A DNA stretch of 64,000 nucleotides, taken from assembly GCA_018262985.1 (NCBI GenBank), contig JADFDI010000002.1, positions 330,314-394,313 of the forward strand, written 5' to 3'. The notes under the pieces were generated by a model. The model ran no database searches. It was not told the origin of the DNA and saw only the letters and a list, made by a program, of their open reading frames with translations. The position numbers were made by a program, and so were the translations under genes. This document shows positions 17,260 to 25,770 of the stretch, in pieces (position 1 is the first letter of the stretch; every line of letters starts with the position of its first letter). The stretch is from Spirochaetota bacterium (GTDB lineage: Bacteria > Spirochaetota > Spirochaetia > Treponematales > UBA12059).

Positions 17260-19257
17260 TCAAGTCCCGCCGACCAGGGCCAGGAAACCCGCTTCGTCGA
17301 GGACCGCGACGCCGAGCTCGGAGGCCTTCCGGTTTTTCGCGGAGCCCGAGGCGGGATCGTTGGTCACGAGGTACGAAAGGTCCTTGGTGACGCCGGAGCG
17401 GATGGCCGCGCCGAGGCTCTTCGCGAGCGCCTCCGCGTCCTTCCTTTTCATGGAAGAAAGCTCGCCGGTAAAGCAGAAACTTTTCCCGGAAAGCGGGCCG
17501 CCCGAAACCGGGGGACGGATCCGGAGGCGCCCCGTGGCGAGCAGCGCGTCGATCTCGGGTCCGAGGCGCCCGAGCCCCTCGGACAGCGCCCGGGCGGTGA
17601 TCTCGCCGAAGCCGTCCACGGCGGACAGTTCCTCGACCGTGGCCGCGCGGAGCCTTTCCAGGGTGTCGAAGCCGGCGCCGATCGCCTTCTCCGCCAACAG
17701 TTCGCCCAGGCCCTCGATGTCGAGCCCCGCGATGAAGGCGGCGAGCGGCACCTCGTCGCGCGCGCGCAGGTTCCGCACGATCTTGGCGGCCGAGGTCTCG
17801 CCCATGCGCTCGTAGGCCGCGAGCTCCGCCGGTTCCAGGGTGTAGAGCTCCGGGACCGAGCGGACGCGGCCGGACTCGAAGAGGCGGGAAAGGATGGTCG
17901 TGCCGAAATCGCGGATGTCGAGCACTGATAGCCATTTCTCGAGTCGGTGGAGCGCCTTCTTCGGGCAGTCCGGGTTCGGGCAGGCGAGTCGCGTGCCCTC
18001 GTCCACGAGCGTCGAGCCGCAGGAGCAGGTCGAAGGCGCCACGATTTCCGCCGCGCCTTCCGGGTTCTCCACGAGGGACTCGATCTTGGGGATGATCTCG
18101 CCGCGCTTCGTGATGACCACGCGGCTTCCGATCTTGAGGCCGAGCGCGCGCATGATGCCGGGGTTCGCGAGGCTGGCCCGCTGCACGGTCGTGCCCGCGA
18201 GCCGGACCGGGTCGACGACGCCGACCGGCGTATAGGTGGCGCCGGATTCCGACCACTCCACCGCGCGCAGCGTCGTCACCGCCTCCTCGAGGCTGAACTT
18301 GAAGGCGATCTGCTTTTCAGGCCGCGCGCGCCGGAGGTCCGCCCAGTCGACCGCGCGGCCGCGCACCACGAGGCCGTCGATGTCGTAGGGAAGGCCGGGG
18401 CGTTCGTCCATCGCCTTGCCGCGGAAAGCGACCACCGCCTCCGGATCGGGCAACAACACCCAGGGCACCACCTCGAAGCCGGCGGCCGAGAGCCACTCGA
18501 GCTTCGCGAGCTCGTCGTCGAAGGCGGCAAGCGCCGCGCCGTTCTCGGGTCCGCCGCCCGATCCTTCCGCGTCGAAGAGCGAGGGCCCGGCTCCAGCGAC
18601 CGGCCGGCGCGGAGCGGCGGAGGCGGCCACGCGCGCCACGTCCTCGGTCGAGAGCACGTCGTACACGACGACGCGAAGGTCTTCCGAACCGGAGCCGTCC
18701 TTCCGCTTCATGAGCCCGTTGGCGGCGTTGCGGCAGTTGGCCTTGTCCGGATATTTCGCCGCGTGCACCGCGCGCGGCATGAGCACCTCGCCGCGCACCC
18801 CGCCGGAAAAGCCGCCGGGCAGAACGCGCACGAGGCCGCCCATGCGGAGCGCGTTCGGCGTGATGTCGTCGCCCGTCTCGCCGTCGCCGCGGGTGACGGC
18901 CCTGACGAAGCGCCCTGCTTCGTACTGGAGCTCGAGGCTGGCCCCGTCGAGCTTGTGCTGCACGAGCCATTCCGGGTGCCCGACCTTGGCGGCCCAGGCC
19001 AGGAAGGCCTCGGGGTCGGAGGCCTTCTCCTGGCTGCCCATGGGAATCAGGTGGCGCGCCTTCGGCCAGCCGTCCGCGGCGTCCGCGCCGACCGCGGCCA
19101 GGATCGGATTGTCCGGATCGAGGGCGGAAAGCTCGTCCCAGAGCGCGTCGAACTCGGTGTCGGATATTTCCGGCTGCCCGTTGTAGTAGAGGTCCTGGTG
19201 GCGGCGGATCTCCCGTTCGAGCTCCGCGACGCGCGCCGGAGCGCTGTTCCGTTTCAT
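17260..19257 (-). CDS. ligA: NAD-dependent DNA ligase
   Basis: 665 residues. Order: Ia domain (YYNGQPEISDTEFDAL) that binds NMN; adenylation domain with Lys102 in HKLDGASLEL; OB fold (GVVDPVRLAGTTVQRASL); a four-Cys zinc finger (CSCGSTL...CPNPDC); helix-hairpin-helix repeats (GLDIEGLGELLAEKAI); and a C-terminal BRCT domain (GKSFCFTGELSSMKRKDAE). It seals nicks in replication and repair. The ATG has no Shine-Dalgarno sequence, and a consensus promoter places transcription start at or next to the A of the ATG. Confidence 0.98.
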   Translation of the reverse strand: MKRNSAPARVAELEREIRRHQDLYYNGQPEISDTEFDALWDELSALDPDNPILAAVGADAADGWPKARHLIPMGSQEKASDPEAFLAWAAKVGHPEWLVQHKLDGASLELQYEAGRFVRAVTRGDGETGDDITPNALRMGGLVRVLPGGFSGGVRGEVLMPRAVHAAKYPDKANCRNAANGLMKRKDGSGSEDLRVVVYDVLSTEDVARVAASAAPRRPVAGAGPSLFDAEGSGGGPENGAALAAFDDELAKLEWLSAAGFEVVPWVLLPDPEAVVAFRGKAMDERPGLPYDIDGLVVRGRAVDWADLRRARPEKQIAFKFSLEEAVTTLRAVEWSESGATYTPVGVVDPVRLAGTTVQRASLANPGIMRALGLKIGSRVVITKRGEIIPKIESLVENPEGAAEIVAPSTCSCGSTLVDEGTRLACPNPDCPKKALHRLEKWLSVLDIRDFGTTILSRLFESGRVRSVPELYTLEPAELAAYERMGETSAAKIVRNLRARDEVPLAAFIAGLDIEGLGELLAEKAIGAGFDTLERLRAATVEELSAVDGFGEITARALSEGLGRLGPEIDALLATGRLRIRPPVSGGPLSGKSFCFTGELSSMKRKDAEALAKSLGAAIRSGVTKDLSYLVTNDPASGSAKNRKASELGVAVLDEAGFLALVGGT

Positions 19258-19264
19258 GGAGGCG

Positions 19265-19294
19265 ATTCTACGCAGTAGGGCGCGTCGCTGTCAA
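19265..19294 (-). promoter_or_regulatory. Leaderless promoter of ligA
   Basis: TTGACA, 18-base spacer, TAGAAT, then only seven bases before the ligA ATG. Start of transcription is expected at or next to the start codon. Confidence 0.75.
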
Positions 19295-19334
19295 AGCCGG
19301 CCCGGCCTCGCTCCGCCCGGCTCCGGCGGCCCCG

Positions 19335-19364
19335 TTGACCCTCGGGCGGATCGAAAGTTACCAT
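19335..19364 (+). promoter_or_regulatory. Promoter of the MFS transporter
   Basis: TTGACC, 18-base spacer and TACCAT. The leader to the ATG at 19404 would be about 33 nt and includes GGAG. Confidence 0.55.
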
Positions 19365-19403
19365 ATATCTACACGCCGCCCGAGGGCGGTTCCGGAGCAA
19401 CCC

Positions 19404-20582
19404 ATGCAGACCGTACAGACCTCGCTTCCGCCCGCGGACCTGCGCCGCATGGCGGTCATCATGCCGGCGTCCTTCCTGGCCGCCATCGCCATCGGGTTCC
19501 TCCAGCTGGGACTGCTCTTCGTCGTCAAGGAAGTCTACCTCGTGCCGCCCGCCGCCGTGGGCTGGTTCGGCGCGCTCTGGTCCGCGGCCTACCTGGCCGG
19601 GGTCTTCCTGCTCATGAAGCCGGCCAAACGGCTTCCCGCCCGGGTCGCCGTCGCGCTCGCGGTGTCCGTGAACGCCGCCGCGCTCGGCCTCTTCCTCATC
19701 GCCCCCTCGCTGCCGCTCGCCTTCCTCGCCTACGCCGTCGTCGGCTTCTCCACGGCCCTCCACTGGCCGCCCCTCATGGGCTGGCTCTCGCGCGGGCTCG
19801 AGGGCGAGAAGCTCGGCAAGGCCGCCGGGCTCTTCTCGGTGTCGTGGACCTCGGGCGGCATCGTGAGCCCGTGGATAGCCGGGCTCGTCTCCGAACAAGG
19901 CAAGTTCCTTCCCGTCGCCGCCGCGGCGCTCTTCTTCGCCCTCGAGGCGGTGTTCATCCTCTCCTCCCGCGCCTGGCTCCGCGACCCCTGGGAGGCCCGC
20001 CCCGACGCCAAGGCCGCCCCCGCGCCCGACCGCTCCACGGCGCTCCGCTTCCCCGCCTGGATCGGCGTCGCCCTCGTGTACGCGGCCCTCGGCGTCGCGT
20101 TCACCATCTTCCCGGTCTACGCCCGCGACGAGCTCGGCCTCACCGAAGGCGCCGTCGGTTTCACCCTGACCCTGCGCGCCGTCCTGACCGGCTCGGGCTT
20201 CGCCCTGCTCGGCCGCTGGCACGGCTGGCATTTCAAGCGCGCCCTCGTGGCCGCGCCCATCGCCCTCATGCTCCCCGTCATCGCGGCCCTCGCCTTCGCG
20301 AACCTCCCCTGGCACTTCGCCCTCGGTTTCGCGCTCGTGGGCCTCCTCATGGCCTGGGCCTACAACAACTCGATCTTCTACGGCGCCTCGGGCGCCCCCG
20401 ACCGCGACAGGCGCATGAACGTCCACGAAGCCCTGCTCACCACGGGACAGTTCGCCGGCGCCGCGGCGGGCGGCCTCGTCTACCAGGCCGCCTCGATGAA
20501 GGCGGTGTTCCTCGCGCTCGCGCTCCTCCTCGCGACGGGGCTCGCCGCGCAGGTCGCGCTCGTGGCGGGAGGCCGAAAATAG
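19404..20582 (+). CDS. Major facilitator superfamily transporter
   Basis: 392 residues with about 12 hydrophobic segments and the typical split around a cytoplasmic loop near residue ~190-215 (DPWEARPDAKAAPAPDR). The start at 19404 is supported by GGAG six bases upstream. In-frame codons further 5' exist but overlap the promoter. Substrate cannot be read from the sequence. It stands alone between divergent ligA and the 5'-nucleotidase gene, so a link with nucleoside uptake is possible but unproven. Confidence 0.88.
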   Translation: MQTVQTSLPPADLRRMAVIMPASFLAAIAIGFLQLGLLFVVKEVYLVPPAAVGWFGALWSAAYLAGVFLLMKPAKRLPARVAVALAVSVNAAALGLFLIAPSLPLAFLAYAVVGFSTALHWPPLMGWLSRGLEGEKLGKAAGLFSVSWTSGGIVSPWIAGLVSEQGKFLPVAAAALFFALEAVFILSSRAWLRDPWEARPDAKAAPAPDRSTALRFPAWIGVALVYAALGVAFTIFPVYARDELGLTEGAVGFTLTLRAVLTGSGFALLGRWHGWHFKRALVAAPIALMLPVIAALAFANLPWHFALGFALVGLLMAWAYNNSIFYGASGAPDRDRRMNVHEALLTTGQFAGAAAGGLVYQAASMKAVFLALALLLATGLAAQVALVAGGRK

Positions 20583-20617
20583 GGAAGGAAGCGGGGAAGG
20601 AAGCGGGGAAGGAAGAA
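20582..20617 (+). repeat. 12-bp tandem repeat, three copies
   Basis: Three copies of GGGAAGGAAGCG (the last ending in AA) begin at the stop codon of the MFS gene. Purine-rich on the plus strand. Confidence 0.9.
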
Positions 20618-20701
20618 GGTCCGCGGCTCCGGCCCCGCCTCGAAACGGACGGGCCGCCGTCGCGAGTTTCGTGAAATTCGGAACAATCGCGTGATTTTTC
20701 T

Positions 20702-20730
20702 TTGCGAAATCGAACATCGTGGTTTATTCT
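20702..20730 (+). promoter_or_regulatory. Promoter of the 5'-nucleotidase gene
   Basis: TTGCGA, 17-base spacer and TATTCT in an AT-rich stretch; leader of about 60 nt to the GTG at 20796. Confidence 0.5.
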
Positions 20731-20795
20731 TTCGTTCCCCCTCCGCCCGCGGCCGGGGACCTTGAAAAACCCGCTTTCTTTCCCGGGAGGAAAAC

Positions 20796-22418
20796 GTGAA
20801 ACCGTCCAGAATCGCGATCGCCCTGGTCGCCCTGCTTTCGCTCCTCGTCTCCTGCCAGACCGCCCCGATCGCGGAGTACGGCAGCCTCGACCGCGCCGCG
20901 GTCGAGCTCCTCGCGAACGGCAGCGCCCGCCGCGTCGACATCGTCAGCTTCAACGACTTCCACGCCGCCCTCGTCGAGGAACTCACCGTGGTGGACGGCG
21001 GCGTCATCGTCCAGGGCAAGAACCCCGGCATGGCCAAGCTCGCCACCGCCATGCGCGACATGAAGAAGACCAACCCGAACACGGTCTTCGTCTCCGCCGG
21101 CGACAGCTACCAGGGCTCCGCCCTCTCCATCCTCTCCGAAGGCAGGATCGTCTCCGAGTTCCTCAAGTCGATGGGCGTCGCCGCGAGCGCGGTCGGCAAC
21201 CACGAGTTCGACTGGGGCGACGAATGGTTCGACGACTGGTCGCGCGACGGCGGCTTCCCCTTCCTCGCCGCCAACATCGTCGAGAAGGCCACGGGCGAAA
21301 TCCCCTCGTGGGCGAAACCCTACGTCATCGTCAAGGTGGGCGGCCACCGCATCGCCCTCCTCGGCCTCGCCACCCTCGAGACCCCGACCGCCACCACGCC
21401 CGCCAACGTCGCCGCCTACGATTTCCTCGACGCCGCCGCGACCGCCCGCTTCTGGGTCAACCGCATCCGCGCCACCGAGAAGCCCGAGGTCCTCATCGCC
21501 CTGACCCACATCCCCGCGGCCGTCGACAAGCTCGACGCCTCCCGCGCCGTCTCCGCCTCGGAGCTCGGCGAGCTCGAGGCCCTGGCCGCGGTCGACGGCA
21601 TCGACGCCATCGTCACCGGCCACAGCCACGCCCGCGTCTCCGCGAAGACCGACGGCGTCCCTGTCGTCCAGGCCTACTACAACGGCCGCGGCCTCGGCCG
21701 CATCGCCATCACCTTCCGCGACGACGGCTCCTTCTCGCTCTCCACCGGCTTCGTCGACCTCTACTCGGCCAAGGACTCCATCCTCGAGGATCCCGAGGCC
21801 AAGGCCCTCTACGCCCGCTACATGGCCGAGCACGGAGCCACCCTGCTCCGCGAAGTCGCGACGGTCGAAGGAGACCTCTCGCACGACCGCTCGTCCAACG
21901 TCACCCCGATGGGCCTCTGGGTCGGCAAGGCCATGATCGAGCGCTTCGGCGCCCAGGTCGCCATCATGAACGGCGGCGGCCTCCGCAAGGGCTTCGCCCC
22001 CGGCCAGGTGGCCGTCCAGGACTTCTGGGACCTCATGCCCTTCGACAACACCGCCGTCGTCTTCAAGGCCAAGGGCTCCGCCCTCCGCGCCATGATCGAG
22101 CACGGCCTCGACTCGGTCGGCTTCGGCAACGGCCAGTTCGCCGGGCTCGTCGTCGAGTACGATCCCATGAAGCCCCAGGGCGCCAAGATCGTCTCCATGC
22201 GCCTCGCCGACGGCACCCCCGTCGCCGACGACGGCCTCTACACAATCGTCACCAACGACTTCATCTTCGAAGGCGGCGACGGCTACGTCATGATGAAGGC
22301 GAACGCGCTCGACGCCGTGAACACCTTCGTGCCCATCCGCGACGCCCTCGTCGAGGCCGCCGAAAAGGCAGGCGTCATCCGCGCCGAGAAACCCGAAGTG
22401 CTGGAAGCCGTCTTCTAG
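20796..22418 (+). CDS. 5'-nucleotidase/UshA family lipoprotein
   Basis: 540 residues from a GTG preceded by GGGAGG. A signal peptide with lipobox Cys20 (LLVSC) anchors it outside the inner membrane. The metallophosphatase domain has FNDFHA (52-57), GDSYQGS (102-108), GNHEFD (134-139) and GHSHAR. The C-terminal 5'-nucleotidase domain (NGGGLRKGF, FDNTAVVF, FEGGDGYVM) binds the substrate base. It should release nucleoside and phosphate from nucleotides or hydrolyse UDP-sugars. Together with the secreted nucleases at 25.8-36.8 kb it suits scavenging of extracellular nucleic acid. Confidence 0.93.
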   Translation: MKPSRIAIALVALLSLLVSCQTAPIAEYGSLDRAAVELLANGSARRVDIVSFNDFHAALVEELTVVDGGVIVQGKNPGMAKLATAMRDMKKTNPNTVFVSAGDSYQGSALSILSEGRIVSEFLKSMGVAASAVGNHEFDWGDEWFDDWSRDGGFPFLAANIVEKATGEIPSWAKPYVIVKVGGHRIALLGLATLETPTATTPANVAAYDFLDAAATARFWVNRIRATEKPEVLIALTHIPAAVDKLDASRAVSASELGELEALAAVDGIDAIVTGHSHARVSAKTDGVPVVQAYYNGRGLGRIAITFRDDGSFSLSTGFVDLYSAKDSILEDPEAKALYARYMAEHGATLLREVATVEGDLSHDRSSNVTPMGLWVGKAMIERFGAQVAIMNGGGLRKGFAPGQVAVQDFWDLMPFDNTAVVFKAKGSALRAMIEHGLDSVGFGNGQFAGLVVEYDPMKPQGAKIVSMRLADGTPVADDGLYTIVTNDFIFEGGDGYVMMKANALDAVNTFVPIRDALVEAAEKAGVIRAEKPEVLEAVF

Positions 22419-22449
22419 GCCTCCGCCGCTTCGCGACCGTGCGAACGAG

Positions 22450-22480
22450 CCGCCCGTCCCCCGAGGACGGGCGGTTTTTT
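22450..22480 (+). terminator. Intrinsic terminator after the 5'-nucleotidase gene
   Basis: A perfect 9-bp stem CCGCCCGTC/GACGGGCGG with a 7-base loop and six T residues. Confidence 0.9.
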
Positions 22481-22756
22481 ATCAGGATCAGCGGTGTCCG
22501 GGCGCCTCGGGAATGCCGGAGGGCATTCCCGACCGGGCCTTCCGCTCCAATCGCCGCGCGGACCTGTCGGTGTCACGAAGCTTCCGGGTTGTCGCGTCCA
22601 GCCTTCCGAAGAGAGCGCGCGGCGATTCCGCTGCAGTCCCTGGCGCGAATCAAGGCGATGCGGCGCCGACAGCTCCGGGGGCGGCGCGGGCTAGATACCC
22701 CGATGCGGGAGCGGAATCCCGTTCCTTATTTCCTGTCCCAGAAGTACGCTCCATTC
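22481..22756. other. Intergenic stretch with one hairpin
   Basis: No gene is supported here. It holds a perfect 11-bp hairpin at 22507-22532 (loop GGAG) with no T tract. GC content drops toward vapB. Confidence 0.5.
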
Positions 22757-22799
22757 ACTACAAGTCTTTCACACCCAGCAAGGAAAGTATACTTGTAGT
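22757..22799. promoter_or_regulatory. Candidate VapBC operator (inverted repeat)
   Basis: Arms ACTACAAGT (22757-22765) and ACTTGTAGT (22791-22799) form a perfect 9-bp inverted repeat. A 10-bp palindrome AAGTATACTT (22785-22794) overlaps the right arm. Placement just upstream of the vapB -35 box fits autorepression by a VapBC complex. Confidence 0.55.
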
Positions 22800-22804
22800 C
22801 ATAC

Positions 22805-22833
22805 TTGCCATAAGCCACAGGTCGCGGTATAGT
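22805..22833 (+). promoter_or_regulatory. Promoter of vapBC
   Basis: TTGCCA, 17-base spacer and TATAGT. The leader before the vapB ATG is only about 10 nt and consists of little more than GGAGGG. Confidence 0.65.
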
Positions 22834-22850
22834 CTGGGGTGGAGGGCATC

Positions 22851-23081
22851 ATGCCGCAGATTTCTCTCTACATTGACGAACCGACTCTCAAGAAGGTGGA
22901 AACCGCCGCCCTGAGGGAGCATGTATCCATTTCCAAGTGGGTGGCGCGACAAATTCGGGCGAGGATCGAGCCGGTCTACCCCGCCGGCTACGAGGAACTA
23001 TTCGGTTCGATCGACGATCCCACCTTCGAAGAGCCGCAGGAGCTCGGGATCGGTGCCGATGTCGGGCGGGAAGGCCTTTGA
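22851..23081 (+). CDS. vapB: VapB-type antitoxin
   Basis: 76 residues. The N terminus (MPQISLYIDEPTLKKVE) followed by a helix-turn-helix-like segment (SISKWVARQIRARIE) looks like a ribbon-helix-helix DNA-binding domain. The acidic C terminus (GSIDDPTFEEP) would bind the toxin. The ATG at 22851 is preferred over an in-frame GTG at 22839 because GGAGGG precedes it. Its stop overlaps the vapC start (TGATG), the usual coupling for type II toxin-antitoxin pairs. Confidence 0.85.
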   Translation: MPQISLYIDEPTLKKVETAALREHVSISKWVARQIRARIEPVYPAGYEELFGSIDDPTFEEPQELGIGADVGREGL

Positions 23082-23479
23082 TGTACTTCCTTGACACAAA
23101 TACCTGCATCTATTTCCTGAACGGAAAATATCGGTCGATCAGGGACAGGATCCTCCGCCTGCCGCCGGCGGAACTGGCCATCCCGTCCGTCGTGAAAGCC
23201 GAGTTGTTGCTCGGCGCGTATAAGAGCCTCAAGCCGGCGGAGAACACAGACAAGGTCGAGCGCTTCCTCGAACCCTTCGAGATTGTTCCGTTCACCGACG
23301 CGGTAACCTATACCTACGCCGCGCTCAGGTCGAAAGCCGAACGGGAAGGAATCGTCATCGGACCGAACGATCTGTTCATCGCCTCCATCGTCGTCTTCCA
23401 CGAAGGCATCCTCGTGACCAACAACGTCAAGGAGTTCCGGAGAATACCGGAGCTGAACGTGGAAAACTGGGAGGAGTGA
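23081..23479 (+). CDS. vapC: VapC PIN-domain ribonuclease toxin
   Basis: 132 residues. PIN acidic residues: Asp5 (FLDTNTCIYFLNG), Glu41 (KAELLLGAYKS) and Asp97 (GPNDLFIAS), with the C-terminal LVTNNVKEF in the usual place. VapC toxins cleave tRNA or rRNA under Mg2+. The pair with vapB appears intact. Codon usage is slightly less GC-rich than neighbouring genes, as expected for a mobile module. Confidence 0.92.
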   Translation: MYFLDTNTCIYFLNGKYRSIRDRILRLPPAELAIPSVVKAELLLGAYKSLKPAENTDKVERFLEPFEIVPFTDAVTYTYAALRSKAEREGIVIGPNDLFIASIVVFHEGILVTNNVKEFRRIPELNVENWEE

Positions 23480-23562
23480 AAGCTTGACCGCGCGTCGTCG
23501 CTTTCCATCCACGAAGCGCGTGCGGTACGACTATCCGCGCAAAACCACCATCGCCTGGAAAG

Positions 23563-23588
23563 CAAAAGGCCGCCCCGAAGGGCGGCCT
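23563..23588 (-). terminator. Intrinsic terminator of the barrel-protein gene
   Basis: A perfect 9-bp stem AGGCCGCCC/GGGCGGCCT with a CGAA loop; TTTT follows on the minus strand. It lies 20 bases after the stop at 23609. Confidence 0.85.
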
Positions 23589-23608
23589 CGATCGTACCGG
23601 AAAGCGGC

Positions 23609-25471
23609 TCAGAACTTGATGGTGCTGTAGAGGCCGAGCGAGACGACCTGGCTCGTGTCGACCTTCCAGCCGGACTCGCGGCCGGAGGCGGCAAGCTCGA
23701 CCTCGAAGCGCTCGGTCGGATCCCAGGCGAGGGACGCGTTCCACGAGACGTCGTCGAGCAGGCCGGGAAGCGGCCAGGCGCCGGCATCGGCGTACGACAC
23801 GAGGCCATTGTTGGTCCAGCGCTCGGCGCCGAGCGAAAGCGCGAGGGGCAGGCCGAGAAGCTCGCGGGTCCGGAATTCGAGTTCGCCGTACCAGCCGGCG
23901 CCCTGCAGGGCCAGGGACTCGACTCCGTAGAGCAGGACGCGATAGCCGCCTCGGAGGGCACCGAGGTCCATCCCGAAGAAGGCGGTCGGTTCGATGTCGG
24001 CGCCGAGCTCGACGGCGAGCGCGTTGCCGGCCTTGGCGGCGTCGAAGTCGCCCCGGAGCGAAACGCCGTCGAAACGATCCTCGAGCAGGTTGCCGCCCCA
24101 GCCGCCGTAACCGTACTGCTTGAAGGCGGCGGCGGTTTCGAGGCCGAAGCCGAGCCAGTCGGCGGCGAGTTCCGCGGCGAAGGCGAGGGAAAGCTCGGAG
24201 GCATCGGCTTCGAGGTAGCGGTCGTTCCAGAGCACGGCGTCCGCCTCGAGCGCGGCGTCGACGGAGAGCGCGCCGCGGAGCTGGTAGTCGACGCCGAGGC
24301 TGGCAGCCAGGTGCTCCGGCCTGACGAGCAGGTCCGGGGCGAGCAGTTCGAGCGAAACGGAGAGCTCGTGGCCGAGCAGGCGTTCGAAGTCGTAGGCGGC
24401 CGCGAGCCTGGCGCCGATCCATGAGGCCTCGCCGGGGTACCATTCCATGGTCTTGGTGTTGTAGTCCTCGACGACGGACTCGATGCCGCCCGAGGCGGCC
24501 GCGGTGATCGAAAGCGAGAGGCCGGAGACGAGGCCGGGGGCCAGGGCGAGGCGCAGGCTGGAACCCGGCTCGTCCTGCGAGGCGCGGGGGCTCCGGACCA
24601 GCGTGCCCGTCGAGAGAGCCGATCCTACGAAGTCGAAGCGCAGGTCGAGGAAGCCGAAGACGTTCGAGAGCGAGAGCCAGGCGGCCTTCACCTTGACGCC
24701 GCCGATGGAGAGGCTCGAATCGCTACCGAAGACGTACTCCTCGAAGCTTCCGTAGGCTTCCTGCTCGGCGAGCACGGCGGCCTGCTGCTCGGCGGTGAGC
24801 AGGCGGAACGCGTACTGGTTGATCGGATCGCCCGAGCCGGAGGTGATGTCACCCGAGATGTTCTCGATGGCGCTCAGGATGGCGTCGCGCAGGTCGGTGT
24901 AGAGCGCGCGGGCGTCGGACCACTTGTCCTGGGTCCAGGAGACCCACTCGATCGGTTCGACGGTGTTTCCATAAATGAAGCGATAACGGCCCGACGCGGC
25001 GCCGTAGTCGGTGGTGGGCCATGTGATGGCGGGGAGCCCGTAGCGGGGGCGCTTGTCGACGTACCAGTCGATCATGCGCTGCACCTGCGGGTAACCAGAG
25101 GTGTCGGCATCGAAGTCGGCCTCGTAGGCGGCCGCTTCCGTTTCGAGGAGCTCGGCCAGGTCGAGCTTGAGCCCGGCCTCGTAGCCGAGTACGCGCTCGA
25201 AGCGGTACTGGTCCTCATAATAGGTGCGGTCGATGGCGCTCCGGCTCGCGGCGGCCGAGAGAACCAACTCGATGTCCGCGAGGAAGAGGCCCCCGGTGAA
25301 GCCGGGAACGTCCGCGACGAAGGGGTTTCCGAGCAGGTTAAAATCGGCGAATCCGGCGGTGGTCGTCCCGGCGAGCTTCGGGCCCGAGAGCGACAGCGCT
25401 TCCTGCGCGGTCGCGGTCGCGACCAAGGCAAGCAACGCGAGCAAGAGGGACAAGTGGTTTCTTTTCAGCAT
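23609..25471 (-). CDS. Predicted outer-membrane beta-barrel protein
   Basis: 620 residues. A cleavable signal peptide (MLKRNHLSLLLALLALVATATAQ split near 22) precedes alternating-hydrophobic strands with aromatic ends. The final residue is Phe after LGLYSTIKF, the classic last strand recognised by BamA. Tyr/Trp-rich girdle segments occur throughout (RYRFIYGNTVEPIEWVSW). I do not recognise the family. It should be surface exposed, as a porin or adhesin. It has its own consensus promoter and terminator and is divergent from the nuclease cluster. Confidence 0.75.
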   Translation of the reverse strand: MLKRNHLSLLLALLALVATATAQEALSLSGPKLAGTTTAGFADFNLLGNPFVADVPGFTGGLFLADIELVLSAAASRSAIDRTYYEDQYRFERVLGYEAGLKLDLAELLETEAAAYEADFDADTSGYPQVQRMIDWYVDKRPRYGLPAITWPTTDYGAASGRYRFIYGNTVEPIEWVSWTQDKWSDARALYTDLRDAILSAIENISGDITSGSGDPINQYAFRLLTAEQQAAVLAEQEAYGSFEEYVFGSDSSLSIGGVKVKAAWLSLSNVFGFLDLRFDFVGSALSTGTLVRSPRASQDEPGSSLRLALAPGLVSGLSLSITAAASGGIESVVEDYNTKTMEWYPGEASWIGARLAAAYDFERLLGHELSVSLELLAPDLLVRPEHLAASLGVDYQLRGALSVDAALEADAVLWNDRYLEADASELSLAFAAELAADWLGFGLETAAAFKQYGYGGWGGNLLEDRFDGVSLRGDFDAAKAGNALAVELGADIEPTAFFGMDLGALRGGYRVLLYGVESLALQGAGWYGELEFRTRELLGLPLALSLGAERWTNNGLVSYADAGAWPLPGLLDDVSWNASLAWDPTERFEVELAASGRESGWKVDTSQVVSLGLYSTIKF

Positions 25472-25592
25472 CCGGGTTCCTTTTCACGGAGACGGGCCGG
25501 AGCGCCGCGAGGCGACGGCATGCGTATCGTGTTAAAATTCTCGCATTTATCCCAACCTGCACAGCGGACGGCGGGGGCGAGCGGAACTCACA

Positions 25593-25620
25593 ACTATACC
25601 GGTCCTTCCATGCCTGTCAA
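25593..25620 (-). promoter_or_regulatory. Promoter of the barrel-protein gene
   Basis: TTGACA, 16-base spacer and TATAGT on the minus strand; leader ~115 nt. A near-consensus, probably strong promoter, as expected for an abundant outer-membrane protein. Confidence 0.7.
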
Positions 25621-25662
25621 CAAAAAAAAGCCCCGAGGAGACATCCGAGGGTAAAATAAAGC

Positions 25663-25691
25663 TTGCATTCTGGGTGTGAAGGATTTACCAT
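25663..25691 (+). promoter_or_regulatory. Promoter of the secreted nuclease operon
   Basis: TTGCAT, 17-base spacer and TACCAT, divergent from the barrel-protein promoter; leader ~70 nt. Confidence 0.45.
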
Positions 25692-25770
25692 ACCCTCCCC
25701 TTTTCCGTCCGAGGCATCCGCCGACCGGTCGGAACGGACACGTAAGTCAGTAACGGAGCGCGTCAATTCG

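Noticed and set aside
25621-25650. Possible terminator between the divergent promoters at 25.6 kb
   Set aside because: The CCTCGG blocks are direct, not inverted, repeats, so no stable hairpin forms despite the nearby A run.
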